The notes: generated by a model from the sequence alone, not told the origin. DNA of 15,606 nucleotides from CAYRVX01 sp964642165 (GCA_964642165.1 CAZXOC010000177.1:1-15606); one strand, 5' to 3'; counted from the stretch's first letter, positions 7,792 through 14,951 are shown. A program made the numbers and translations.

Positions 7792-7828
7792 GGCGGGCCG
7801 CCGCCGAGGGCGTGCCGAGGGCGCCTCA
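7789..7828. terminator. Inverted repeat containing both stop codons of a convergent pair
   Basis: TGAGGCG (7789-7795) and CGCCTCA (7822-7828) are perfect complements. The first begins with the rhomboid stop and the second ends with the stop of the zinc-ribbon gene read in reverse. A 26-nt GC-rich loop containing CCGAGGGCG twice lies between them. This is a likely transcription end for both genes, but without a T-run. Confidence 0.35.
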
Positions 7829-8986
7829 TCGCCAGACGGCGTGGAACCTCCCGAGCGTCAGCGCCCGGCGCATGCGGGTGATGCCGTCGCGATCCACCGT
7901 CATCTGGTGGATCGTCCAGTTGGGGGTGATGATGGAGATCCGCCCCTTGCCGACGCCGCTGGCGTGCTCCAGCTCGAGCGGCTGACCGAACTTCGCCTGG
8001 TGGTGAGACCGCGGCGTGTGGTAGATCAGCCGGGTGTTGGAGATCACCACCCCGGCCATGCCGTCTTCCGTCCGCGTGCGGTCGCGGTCGGGCACGTAGG
8101 CGAGGAAGTGCTCATCCGACTTGGGGTGGTACCACTGCTGGATGCGCTGCTGGACGACCTCCGGCAGGCTGTTCCAGGGGTTCTCCGCCGTCCGCTCGAC
8201 GCGCTCGCTCAGCTCGCGGAAGCCCTCGGCGCCCTCCCCGCCGGCGTTGATCATGAACTCCATCGCCCGGCGGGGGTAGCGGATGAACAGGCGGCACCAG
8301 CCCCGGCTGGCGTCGCGGCTGACGTGGATCTGCCCGGAGACGCAGCCGGCGCCGCTGCACATGTCGCAGAGCCAGTAGGGCATGGGCTGGTTGCCGGGGT
8401 AGGGCACGTTGGGCACCTCGTGGAGGCGGTCGAGGAGCTTCTGGCCGATGAAGCCTTCGAGCTCATTGTGGCCGTCCACCAGGGCTCCGGCGTCGTGCTC
8501 GGCCTCCATGGAGATGCTGTCGCGAAGCTGCGAGGTGAAGATCACCACGTGGGGGCGCAGGTGGGTCCGGGCGTCGCAGCTCATGCACTGCCGGGGGAAC
8601 GCGCAGCGGAAGCGCGTCTCGAGGAGCCGGCTGGCCGGAAACTCGAACAGCACGCCGCGGCGATCGATCTTGACGGCCCGGATCTCCCCGTGCCCCATGG
8701 GCTTGGGGGCCGCCGTCGGGGCCGCCGCCGTGCCGGCGTCGCCCATGACGTCCGCGCCGTAGGGCATCTCGACGAGGCCCGAAGCCCCCCCCGGCGACTC
8801 CTGCGGGCCCTCCGGCTCCTCCTCGGTCAGCCACGACGCGATCAGGTCATCCGTGGCGGGGGCCGCCTGGCGGGCCGCGGGAAACTTGTGCTTGCACCTC
8901 GGGCAGCGGATGTACTGCTTGAGGTGCTCTTCGTCCAGCGCGAGCGTGACCCCGCAGGCAGGGCACTTCATGCGTATCTTGCCCAT
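7826..8986 (-). CDS. Zinc-ribbon protein of unknown function with three cysteine clusters
   Basis: The 386-residue protein starts at 8986 (AAGGGG 8 nt upstream). Residues 8-31 form a CPxC-x16-CPxC zinc ribbon of the MJ0042 type. A Pro/Glu/Ala-rich linker covers about 40-100. The main domain holds two more cysteine groups, C128/C134/C137 with H142, and C207/C210/C215, which may bind further zinc or hold the fold together. The last third (from about 300) has a strand-rich stretch (GVVISNTRLIYHTPRS) like a PH-type or lipid-responsive beta domain; that reading is tentative. There is no signal peptide or membrane helix, so it is probably cytoplasmic. I do not recognise a named family. It has a long upstream gap with a possible distant promoter at 9534-9562. 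Confidence 0.85.
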   Translation of the reverse strand: MGKIRMKCPACGVTLALDEEHLKQYIRCPRCKHKFPAARQAAPATDDLIASWLTEEEPEGPQESPGGASGLVEMPYGADVMGDAGTAAAPTAAPKPMGHGEIRAVKIDRRGVLFEFPASRLLETRFRCAFPRQCMSCDARTHLRPHVVIFTSQLRDSISMEAEHDAGALVDGHNELEGFIGQKLLDRLHEVPNVPYPGNQPMPYWLCDMCSGAGCVSGQIHVSRDASRGWCRLFIRYPRRAMEFMINAGGEGAEGFRELSERVERTAENPWNSLPEVVQQRIQQWYHPKSDEHFLAYVPDRDRTRTEDGMAGVVISNTRLIYHTPRSHHQAKFGQPLELEHASGVGKGRISIITPNWTIHQMTVDRDGITRMRRALTLGRFHAVWR

Positions 8987-9533
8987 AGGCGAACCCCTTC
9001 TCTATGGGACCTCGTATCGAACGCCTCTCGGCCAAGACATGGCGTTGCCGAGTCGAGCGAAACGCGACCGATGACGCAGCCGAACGTGAATTCCTGCTTG
9101 TCAGAATACCGTTGCGCCTGCGGCACCGCAAGTGGCAGGAAGGGAACTTCGCGCGGACGACCGGCGCCGGCACATCCAGCCATGGGGTCCAACGCCCCGC
9201 CCGCGGCGCCCGTCCGCGGCAGGGCGCGAAAGAAGCTCGCCCGCCCCGGCCTGCGGGCCAGGCCATACAGCGAGCCCGGCGGCGCCGACCAACCCTCCAG
9301 TTGCGGGCGACGCCGTCGAGCTCTACGCACCTCTCCGCCGTGTCCAACCGCACATCGTCCGCCGCACTCCGTGGCGGTTTGCTTTCCGCCGCGCCCCGAG
9401 GTCGGGGCGCGGATTCCGCTCGAACGTGCAGCAGCTTCGCGGGTCCCAGCAGGCGGAGAAGTGTCGCAGGCTTCCAGCGTCCTGCATCGCGCCGTCTTCG
9501 ATCTGTCGGCTCCTCACCGGCGCTTCCACCGGC

Positions 9534-9562
9534 ATTATAGGGCCCGGGCGGGCGGGGGGAAA
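9534..9562 (-). promoter_or_regulatory. Putative minus-strand promoter with perfect -10
   Basis: On the minus strand TTTCCC (9562-9557) is followed after 17 nt by TATAAT (9539-9534). The -10 is a perfect match, rare in DNA this GC-rich; the -35 matches three of six. Transcription would start near 9527 and run toward the zinc-ribbon gene at 8986, giving a leader of about 540 nt unless it ends earlier as a separate RNA. Confidence 0.45.
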
Positions 9563-9686
9563 GCCCGGCTCGCCTGCCGGCATAAGTCCTCTTCGATAAG
9601 GCAATAACCTCTGCCCTCGCCCGGCGCCGGCGCCACGGGACTTCTGGGCGAAGAGACACCCCCGCGCCCGCGGCGCCGCCGGGGCC

Positions 9687-9714
9687 TTGATCGGGCCGTC
9701 CGGGCCGCTATCAT
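9687..9714 (+). promoter_or_regulatory. Putative sigma-70-type promoter of the orphan gene
   Basis: TTGATC (9687-9692) and TATCAT (9709-9714) are separated by 16 nt and match the consensus at four and five of six positions. Transcription would start near 9721, leaving a short leader with GGAG placed about 6 nt before the ATG at 9739. Confidence 0.55.
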
Positions 9715-9738
9715 GGGCCACTTCCTACCGGAGCAATC

Positions 9739-10413
9739 ATGGCAACCTACAAGCTCAACATCGCGACGGTCCGCGGCTGCCCGCCGCCGGAGGACGTCGC
9801 GGCGGCCCTGGAGGCCTTCGGCCTGCCCGAGGACGACGAGTTCGGCGTGCTGGAGCACTCGGCCACCGCGCAGGGGGCCTTCGGCACCGTCGTCCGCAAG
9901 GTCCAGCAGTCCGTCCAGCGCCTGGACGCCGAGGCGAGGGCCGTCACCGCCGCCGCCATCGAGAAGGTCCAGGTCTACCCCTTCGGCATCTATCCGCGAT
10001 CGGGCGTGCTCGAGGTCTACGCCGGCTCGGCGACGTCCATCGAGCAGATCGGCGCGTTCCTCTCCGGCGGCCTGGGCCTGGGGACCCTCGTGGAGGCCCT
10101 GGAGATCGACCTCGCCTCGGCGCTGGAGAAGCTCGCCGACCAGACCGAGCGGTTTCAGCTCCGCTCGGTCCGCGTGGCCGAGTACGCCCACAACTCCTAC
10201 ATGTCCGGCCCGTACGCCCCGAAGTTCCTGGACAGCGAGCACGGGCGGGAGTTCCTGGAGGAGTACGGCGAGTTCGTCACGGCCGCCGCGGCTCGCTTCA
10301 AGACGCCCAACGGGCGGGCGACCGTCCGCCTGAGCCCCAAGGCGTGCTTCGGCTACTCCTGCCCCGAGGACGACCGCCAGGTCGTCCGGTCGATCCTGCG
10401 CAAGCTGCTGTGA
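9739..10413 (+). CDS. Cytoplasmic protein of unknown function
   Basis: The 224-residue protein starts at ATG 9739, with CCGGAG well placed upstream and a good promoter at 9687-9714. There is no signal peptide or membrane helix. The N-terminus (MATYKLNIATVRGC) and a central stretch (VQVYPFGIYPRSGVLEVYAG) look like beta strands; residues about 60-75, 105-135 and 165-190 look helical. The end (GRATVRLSPKACFGYSC, then a short charged helix) resembles a strand-turn-helix cap. I do not recognise the family and see no catalytic motif. It is transcribed alone and converges on the HAD lipoprotein gene, with only 15 bp between the stops. Confidence 0.8.
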   Translation: MATYKLNIATVRGCPPPEDVAAALEAFGLPEDDEFGVLEHSATAQGAFGTVVRKVQQSVQRLDAEARAVTAAAIEKVQVYPFGIYPRSGVLEVYAGSATSIEQIGAFLSGGLGLGTLVEALEIDLASALEKLADQTERFQLRSVRVAEYAHNSYMSGPYAPKFLDSEHGREFLEEYGEFVTAAAARFKTPNGRATVRLSPKACFGYSCPEDDRQVVRSILRKLL

Positions 10414-10431
10414 CGGCGGGCCCGGGCGTCA
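10411..10431. terminator. Inverted repeat joining two convergent stop codons
   Basis: TGACG (10411-10415) and CGTCA (10427-10431) are complementary. They start with the stop of the orphan gene and end with the stop of the HAD lipoprotein gene, around a GGGCCCGGG core. It may end transcription of both genes; there is no T-run. Confidence 0.3.
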
Positions 10432-11562
10432 GTCGTCGTCATCGTCGTCGTCGCGTTCCTTGCGGCGCTCCTCGGCCTCGAGGCGGCCGGCCTGGTTGTC
10501 GAGCCTGGCCGCGAACGTGGCGGGCGGGTACGTCCGCCGCGAAAAGATCCCCTGCTCGATCTCCCGCCAGCCGGAGACGACCTGGAGCCGGCGCTTGCCC
10601 CGCAGGTCGCGCACCTGGCGGGCCATCTCCCGCATGTCCTTGGGCTTGTCCTTGTAGTGGGGGATCAGGTAGGCCGTCAGCCCGTTGTCCACGTACGCCG
10701 TGGCGTCGGTGATCTTGTCGCCGATGCCCATCGCGACGTTCGGATAGGCCTTGCGGACCTCCGACAGCTTGGCCGTCTTGAACTCGCCGCTGTCGAAGAC
10801 GTCCTTCAGCTCGCTCACCAGCAGCGGCCCCGGCGGATAGCCGTGCTCCCTCAGCCACCGCTTGCTCTTGTGCGTCAGCAGGTCCGGGCGGTGCGTCAGG
10901 TAGATGAGATGGTAGGCCCCGGCGATCCGCGTCGTGACGCGGACGGACTCGGCCATCGGCTTGGCGCCGGCCAGCAGCACCCGCCAGAAACTGCTGTCCA
11001 CCAGCGTGTGGTCGAGGTCGATGACGACGAAGCGTGCGTTCTTCGGCCGCGCGGCGACCAGCATCGGCGCGGGGCTCACCTGGAGCAGCTCCGCGTGGGA
11101 CTCATCCGGCACGGCGACGATCCGGGCCTCGAACTCGTAGTTGCCCTCCCTCGGCGCCGTCCACTGCATGGTGGCCAGACCGTTGGCGTCCGTCGTGACC
11201 TTCCCGCCCAGCCACTCGCCTTGCGAGATCGCCACCGTCACGCCGGGGATGGGGCGCAGGTCCCTCGCCGACAGGAGCTTGACGGCCAGGGCGATGGGCT
11301 TGCCCGGATAGGCCAGCGTGTCGTAGGCGTAGAAGACGGCGCCGTGCTCGGCCCCCAGCGTGATCGCCCCGGTGTACTGGATGGCGACGTCCTTCCAGGA
11401 CCCGCCCGCGCCGGGGGCGGGAAGCTGGCTCGGGCCGGACTCGCCCCCCGTCTTGCCGCTGCCCTCGCCGCCGCCCAGGTCGCCCAGGTTGACGTCCATC
11501 TTGAAGCAGCCGCACAGCGGCACCAGGACGGCGGCCACGACCATCCCGCGGGTCCATCGCAT
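10429..11562 (-). CDS. Lipoprotein with Ig-like domain fused to a HAD (LNS2-like) phosphatase domain
   Basis: This is a 377-residue protein from the ATG at 11562. Residues 1-19 are a lipoprotein signal ending in the lipobox LCGC (lipidated C19), so it should sit in a membrane facing the periplasm. A Gly/Ser-rich linker (25-55) precedes an Ig-like strand domain, about 60-150, with the YPGKP and TDANGLATMQW features of bacterial Ig-like or invasin-type domains. A HAD domain follows, about 175-300: D182 and D184 in DLDHT (motif I), T223 in LIYLTHRP (motif II), a lysine at 262 or 265 (motif III), and D282 and D286 in GDKITDATAY (motif IV). The spacing, and LREHGYPPGPLL, recall the LNS2/lipin and APP1 phosphatidate phosphatases. 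All catalytic residues are present; the substrate is unknown. The protein ends in seven aspartates. Confidence 0.88.
   Translation of the reverse strand: MRWTRGMVVAAVLVPLCGCFKMDVNLGDLGGGEGSGKTGGESGPSQLPAPGAGGSWKDVAIQYTGAITLGAEHGAVFYAYDTLAYPGKPIALAVKLLSARDLRPIPGVTVAISQGEWLGGKVTTDANGLATMQWTAPREGNYEFEARIVAVPDESHAELLQVSPAPMLVAARPKNARFVVIDLDHTLVDSSFWRVLLAGAKPMAESVRVTTRIAGAYHLIYLTHRPDLLTHKSKRWLREHGYPPGPLLVSELKDVFDSGEFKTAKLSEVRKAYPNVAMGIGDKITDATAYVDNGLTAYLIPHYKDKPKDMREMARQVRDLRGKRRLQVVSGWREIEQGIFSRRTYPPATFAARLDNQAGRLEAEERRKERDDDDDDD
10432..10452 (-). repeat. GAC/GAT triplet repeat coding a seven-aspartate C-terminus
   Basis: On the minus strand the last seven codons before the stop are three GAC, one GAT and three GAC. 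The run is in frame, so slippage in steps of three would change only the tail length. Confidence 0.85.
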
Positions 11563-11570
11563 CGGGTGTT

Positions 11571-11575
11571 CTCCC
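11571..11575 (-). promoter_or_regulatory. Ribosome-binding site that fixes the HAD lipoprotein start
   Basis: GGGAG lies 8 nt before the ATG at 11562. In-frame ATGs at 11577 and 11628 lack a well-spaced site, the latter falls upstream of the predicted transcription start, and only the 11562 start gives a compact lipoprotein signal. Confidence 0.7.
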
Positions 11576-11598
11576 ATCAGGACCGGGTTCTCCGATGT

Positions 11599-11628
11599 AT
11601 TGTACGCCCAACGCCCATACCTTTTCAC
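11599..11628 (-). promoter_or_regulatory. Putative sigma-70-type promoter of the HAD lipoprotein gene
   Basis: Read on the minus strand, GTGAAA (11628-11623) and TACAAT (11604-11599) are 18 nt apart and match the consensus at four and five of six positions. The expected start near 11592 leaves a leader of about 30 nt. The gene can therefore be expressed apart from the dehydrogenase gene upstream. Confidence 0.5.
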
Positions 11629-11664
11629 CGCCGACTTGCGCAGCGCGGGCCTCGGCGCGGCGGC

Positions 11665-12483
11665 TCACCGGCCCGTGCCGGGAGGCCACTCGCCGATGCG
11701 CCGGTCGTGGTACCACTTCATCATGGCATCGGTCAGGCGTGGGGACAGGGCCGCCAGGAGCGTCAGGAGCTTGCCGCCCGTCGAGAAGATCAGCTCCGGC
11801 GTGGCCTTGCCCACCGTGGCGGCGATCTTGCGCCCCACGACCTCGGGGCCCGTTCGCCCCCGCAGGCGCGCGTAGCGGCGGTGGGGGTCCTTGCGGGCGC
11901 CCCGCATCACGTCGAAAAACGCCGTCTCCGTCAGCGCCGGGCAGACGCACGTCACGCGGACGCCGTAGGGCATCATCTCCACCCGCAGGGCGTCGGTCAG
12001 CCCGCAGACCGCGAACTTCGTCGCGCAGTAGGCGCCGTTGAACGGCACGCCCCGCTTGCCGATCACCGACGAGACGTTGAAGATGTGCCCCCTCCGCCGG
12101 GGGATCATCGCCCGGGCCGCCGCCCGGCAGCCGTAGAACACGCCCAGGTAGTTCACCTCCAGGATCGCCCGCATCTGCTCGTTCGAGGTCTCGTGCACCC
12201 GCGCCCCCAGGCCGAACCCCGCGTCGTTCACCATCACGTCCAGGCGGCCGAACTCGTCCACGGCCTCCGAGACGAGCGCCTCGACCTGCTCCGGACGCGC
12301 CACGTCCGTCACGACCGCCCGCGCGGGCGCGCCGCGGGAGCGGCACTGCGCGGCCGCCTCCCGGAGCCTCCCCTCGCGCCGGGCGGCCAGGAGCACCGTG
12401 TAGCCCTTGCGCGCCAGGGCGAGGGCGGTGGCCCGCCCGATCCCGCTGGAGGCCCCCGTGACGATCGCGACCTTGGTGTCCAT
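11665..12483 (-). CDS. Short-chain dehydrogenase/reductase (SDR)
   Basis: This 272-residue protein is a classical SDR with a Rossmann fold. The cofactor motif TGASSGIG is at 9-16, followed by a basic AARREGR segment (33-39) after strand 2, which favours NADP(H). NDAG (86-89, in place of the usual NNAG), N111, S139 and the YxxxK pair Y152/K156 complete the catalytic tetrad. The C-terminal region, from about 190, sets the substrate, which cannot be read from sequence; the length and tail resemble SDRs of lipid or ketone reduction. It starts 25 bp after the stop of the M48 protease gene, with AGAGGG about 12 nt before the ATG, so the two are probably co-transcribed. Confidence 0.93.
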   Translation of the reverse strand: MDTKVAIVTGASSGIGRATALALARKGYTVLLAARREGRLREAAAQCRSRGAPARAVVTDVARPEQVEALVSEAVDEFGRLDVMVNDAGFGLGARVHETSNEQMRAILEVNYLGVFYGCRAAARAMIPRRRGHIFNVSSVIGKRGVPFNGAYCATKFAVCGLTDALRVEMMPYGVRVTCVCPALTETAFFDVMRGARKDPHRRYARLRGRTGPEVVGRKIAATVGKATPELIFSTGGKLLTLLAALSPRLTDAMMKWYHDRRIGEWPPGTGR

Positions 12484-12508
12484 GGGCGGCGGGTCCCTCT
12501 TGGCGGCG

Positions 12509-13924
12509 CTACGCGAGCAGGTCGCCCTTGTCGGCGAGGACGGCCAGCACGACCAGCAGCGCCGAGAGCAGCGCCGTCGCCCACAGGCCGAGCTTGATCC
12601 ACCGGACGACGCGGTCGATCCGGCGCCGGTTCCCGGCCGTGCTGCCCAGGTAGATGATGTGCTCGACCCGGCTGGCGATCGACCCGTGCCGCCAGTTCCA
12701 CTGGCGCGGCGACATGCCGTTGAGCTGCGCGACGCGCTCGAGGGACCGGGCGAAGACGGCCGCGCCCTCCGGCGTGATCCGCCCGTCGCCGCTCGGGCCG
12801 TCGGGCGCGGCGAACCAGGCGGCGATCACGTCGCTCTGCCGTTCGAACCGTCGGCTGATCCACCCGAACCCGAAGGCCCACGTCGCCGCGAGCAGGACGA
12901 ACGTGACGGCCTGCCCCACCCACCCCGCCAACTGCGCCCCCTCGACGGCGGCGCCCGCCGCGCCGCACAGCGTCACCGACGAGACGGCGAACAGCAGCGC
13001 GTAGAACAGGTGGTGCGAGATGATGTGCCCCGCCTCGTGGGCGAAGATCGCCTTGATCTCCCGGTCGTCCATCTGCTCCAGCAGGGCGTCGCTCAGCAGG
13101 ACGTACCGGACCTTGCCGATCAGCCCCATCACCCCCGCGTTGGCGATCATCCCGCCGCTGCGCCAAACCAGCAGCTCCCGGACCTTCAGCCGCATCTGCC
13201 GGCAGATGCGCTGGAGGTCGTCGCGGAGCCGCCCGGCGGGAAGACGCCCCGTCCGCCAGATCCGGACGATCAGCAGCGGCGCCGCCAGGAACACCGCCCC
13301 CGCGCAGAGCATCGACCCGCCACCGACGATCGCCGGGGCGAGCTTCTCCGGCAGGTACGGCCCGGCCAGTTGCAGGCTGTCGGTCAGCAGGAGGATCAGC
13401 CCGACCGGGACGGCGACGAACAGCAGGTGGTGCCTCAGGTTGTAGCCGAGGTACTCCCGCAGGGTCCACCCCGGGCGCGCCGCCGCGCCCGCCAGGAGCT
13501 GCTCCTGAGCGATCCGCGCCCGCATCGCGCGGTAGAAGGGGTACTCCAGCAGCCAGTTCAGCAGCAGGGCGACGATGAACGGCCCGAAGACGAGCGCGTG
13601 GCCGACCAGGGGGACCGGCTTGAGGCGCAGGTCCTCCAGGACCCACCGCCCGTAGCCGACCAGGACGACGCCGCCCAGCCCGGCCACCAGCCAGGCCTGT
13701 CCCAGGATCGCCAGGCGGTTGTGCCGGCGCACCGCGCGCCCGAAGACCTCCGGGCGCCCGGCGACGGCCCGAAGCGACAGGGCCGTTCGGAAGGCACCCA
13801 TCGCCACCGCGACCGCCAGGTACGTCACCATCGCGGGCACGACCAGCCACCGCGCGCTGACCAACGGGTCCATCTCCGCCGTCGTCAACGCCACCAGCAA
13901 GCCGATCAACACGACCACATGCAT
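12509..13924 (-). CDS. M48 family membrane zinc metalloprotease
   Basis: The 471-residue protein starts at the ATG at 13924; the frame is open further upstream, but that part is not hydrophobic or conserved-looking. The N-terminal 225 residues carry about six membrane helices (near 3-16, 26-42, 75-92, 108-126, 165-182 and 200-220), as in Ste24/HtpX-type M48 proteases. The zinc site is HEAGH (H296, E297, H300), with E361 in the ERQSD segment as probable third ligand and D365 next to it. Two more membrane segments lie between them (about 306-327 and 337-356). It should cut misfolded or specific membrane proteins from the cytoplasmic side. The likely partner gene is the SDR 25 bp downstream; a functional link is not evident. 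The upstream ribosome-binding site is weak (GGCGG). Confidence 0.92.
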   Translation of the reverse strand: MHVVVLIGLLVALTTAEMDPLVSARWLVVPAMVTYLAVAVAMGAFRTALSLRAVAGRPEVFGRAVRRHNRLAILGQAWLVAGLGGVVLVGYGRWVLEDLRLKPVPLVGHALVFGPFIVALLLNWLLEYPFYRAMRARIAQEQLLAGAAARPGWTLREYLGYNLRHHLLFVAVPVGLILLLTDSLQLAGPYLPEKLAPAIVGGGSMLCAGAVFLAAPLLIVRIWRTGRLPAGRLRDDLQRICRQMRLKVRELLVWRSGGMIANAGVMGLIGKVRYVLLSDALLEQMDDREIKAIFAHEAGHIISHHLFYALLFAVSSVTLCGAAGAAVEGAQLAGWVGQAVTFVLLAATWAFGFGWISRRFERQSDVIAAWFAAPDGPSGDGRITPEGAAVFARSLERVAQLNGMSPRQWNWRHGSIASRVEHIIYLGSTAGNRRRIDRVVRWIKLGLWATALLSALLVVLAVLADKGDLLA

Positions 13925-14035
13925 GTCACACCGCCGGGATTCTACTCGCCGCCGGGCGCCCGAGGCGAAAAATTCCGCGCCCGGCCCGCGAAGATCACCC
14001 GGCGGCGACGTTACATGATATGGCTCTGCACGCGT

Positions 14036-14062
14036 CCGGCGGGGCATCCGGACTCCCGCCGG
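14036..14062 (+). promoter_or_regulatory. Perfect 8-bp hairpin upstream of the LTxxQ protein
   Basis: CCGGCGGG (14036-14043) pairs with CCCGCCGG (14055-14062) around an 11-nt loop. It lies in the 209-bp divergent gap, 72 nt before the ATG at 14134, and may be part of the leader or a binding site. Promoters for the divergent genes were not convincing; an A/T patch at 14010-14022 (TTACATGATATGG) is the best place to look. Confidence 0.3.
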
Positions 14063-14133
14063 GGCAGGGCGTTCTCGTCCACTTGGGGCAACGGCGAGGA
14101 CCGGAGTCCATCAGCCCTCAGGAGAACAGGAAG

Positions 14134-14916
14134 ATGAGAAGATCCGCGTGGTGGATGAGCGCACTGGTCGCGCTGCTGCTGCTGTGCTCGCCGATGGCGA
14201 CCGACTGGGCCGCCGCGGCGCCCGGCGCCGAGGCCCGGGGCAAGAAGGCCAGGAAGAAGGGCGCACGGGATCGCAAGGCCAGGCAGCCCAGGAAGAAGGG
14301 CCCCGGCGGCTACTATGGGATCATGATGAAGGTCCTGGAGATGGACGAGGCCCAGAAGGCCAAGCTCATGCAGGCCGTCCAGGACTCCCAGAAGGCCCTG
14401 AAGGACTGGGAGGCGGGGCCCAACGGCGTGAAGTACAAGGAGCTCGCGGCAGCCCGCAAGCAGGCTGCCAAGGACAAAGACAAGGAGAAGGCGAAGTCCA
14501 TCTCCCAGCAGCTCAGGTCGCTCCAGAAGGAACGGGCGGAGATCCAGGCCGCCCAGAGGGGCCAGGTCCTGAGCGTCCTGACGCCGGGGCAGCGGGCCGT
14601 CTGGGCCGGCCACGAGCTCTACACCTCCGTCATGCGCCGCTACAAGCGCGTCGAGCTCGCGGACGACCAGAAGCTCCGGCTCAAGGAGCTCTGCACGGCC
14701 AAGAGCGCCACGATGCCCGCCTCGTCCGACCGCCGGGCCCGCGGGCAGGCGCTGAAGAAGCTCTACGGGGAGATCGACGAGAAGATCCTCACGGACGAGC
14801 AGCGGGAAGCGCTGAAGCGCAAACCGGAGAAGAAGCCGCGCGAGCCCAGGGAGAAGAAGGCGCGCGCCAGGAAGGGCGGCAAGAAGGGCGGCGCTGCGCC
14901 GATCATCGTGGACTGA
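14134..14916 (+). CDS. Exported basic LTxxQ-repeat protein (Spy/CpxP-like)
   Basis: The 260-residue protein starts at ATG 14134, with AGGAG 9 nt upstream; the frame is open from 14020 but the signal peptide begins here. Residues 1-29 are a Sec signal (hydrophobic core ALVALLLLCS, cut near AAAA). Residues 35-56 are a Lys/Arg-rich segment. The body is helical and carries motifs like the LTxxQ of Spy and CpxP: LEMDEAQ (68-74), LTPGQ (149-153), LADDQ (175-179) and LTDEQ (219-223). The last 35 residues are again very basic. Spy-type proteins are periplasmic chaperones or stress sensors; the general fold is likely shared, but the function here is an inference. It is divergent from the M48 protease gene. 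Confidence 0.82.
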   Translation: MRRSAWWMSALVALLLLCSPMATDWAAAAPGAEARGKKARKKGARDRKARQPRKKGPGGYYGIMMKVLEMDEAQKAKLMQAVQDSQKALKDWEAGPNGVKYKELAAARKQAAKDKDKEKAKSISQQLRSLQKERAEIQAAQRGQVLSVLTPGQRAVWAGHELYTSVMRRYKRVELADDQKLRLKELCTAKSATMPASSDRRARGQALKKLYGEIDEKILTDEQREALKRKPEKKPREPREKKARARKGGKKGGAAPIIVD

Positions 14917-14951
14917 CGCCGCCGAAGCCGTATGTGAGCATTCGACTTGAC

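Larger units (their letters stand above)
8987..9738. other. About 750 bp without a credible gene; structured, possible long leader or ncRNA
   Basis: Several frames are open here, but their translations are Arg/Pro/Ala-rich with no recognisable domain or ribosome-binding site, so I read it as non-coding. It contains strong hairpins: GGCGG/CCGCC (9373-9390) and a 9-bp stem CCGCGCCCC/GGGGCGCGG (9389-9412) with a 6-nt loop. A perfect minus-strand TATAAT sits at 9539-9534. Base composition is less extreme than in the flanking genes, with A/T-containing patches near 9060-9110 and 9580-9610. I found no match to tmRNA, SRP RNA, RNase P RNA or 6S RNA by eye. Confidence 0.5.

Noticed and set aside
9280..9320. 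CCCGCAACTG on the minus strand, as in cobalamin riboswitches
   Set aside because: The B12 box and the other conserved segments are absent, and no transporter or cobalamin gene is nearby.
9370..9390. AGCAAACCGCC on the minus strand, as in RNase P RNA
   Set aside because: The essential GAGGAAAGTC core and its partner element near the 3' end are not found in the surrounding sequence, so the match is taken as chance.
7841..9607. 588-codon plus-strand frame opposite the zinc-ribbon gene and across the non-coding stretch
   Set aside because: Composition is typical of a shadow frame; it lacks a ribosome-binding site and runs antisense to a gene with clear zinc-ribbon motifs.
9588..9655. CTCTTCG and CGAAGAG inverted pair
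   Set aside because: Seven bases separated by more than 50 nt with no supporting inner structure; plausible by chance.
10657..14137. Two long plus-strand frames opposite the HAD, SDR and M48 genes
   Set aside because: The minus-strand genes have clear catalytic motifs; the opposing translations are His/Arg/Pro/Gly-rich noise.
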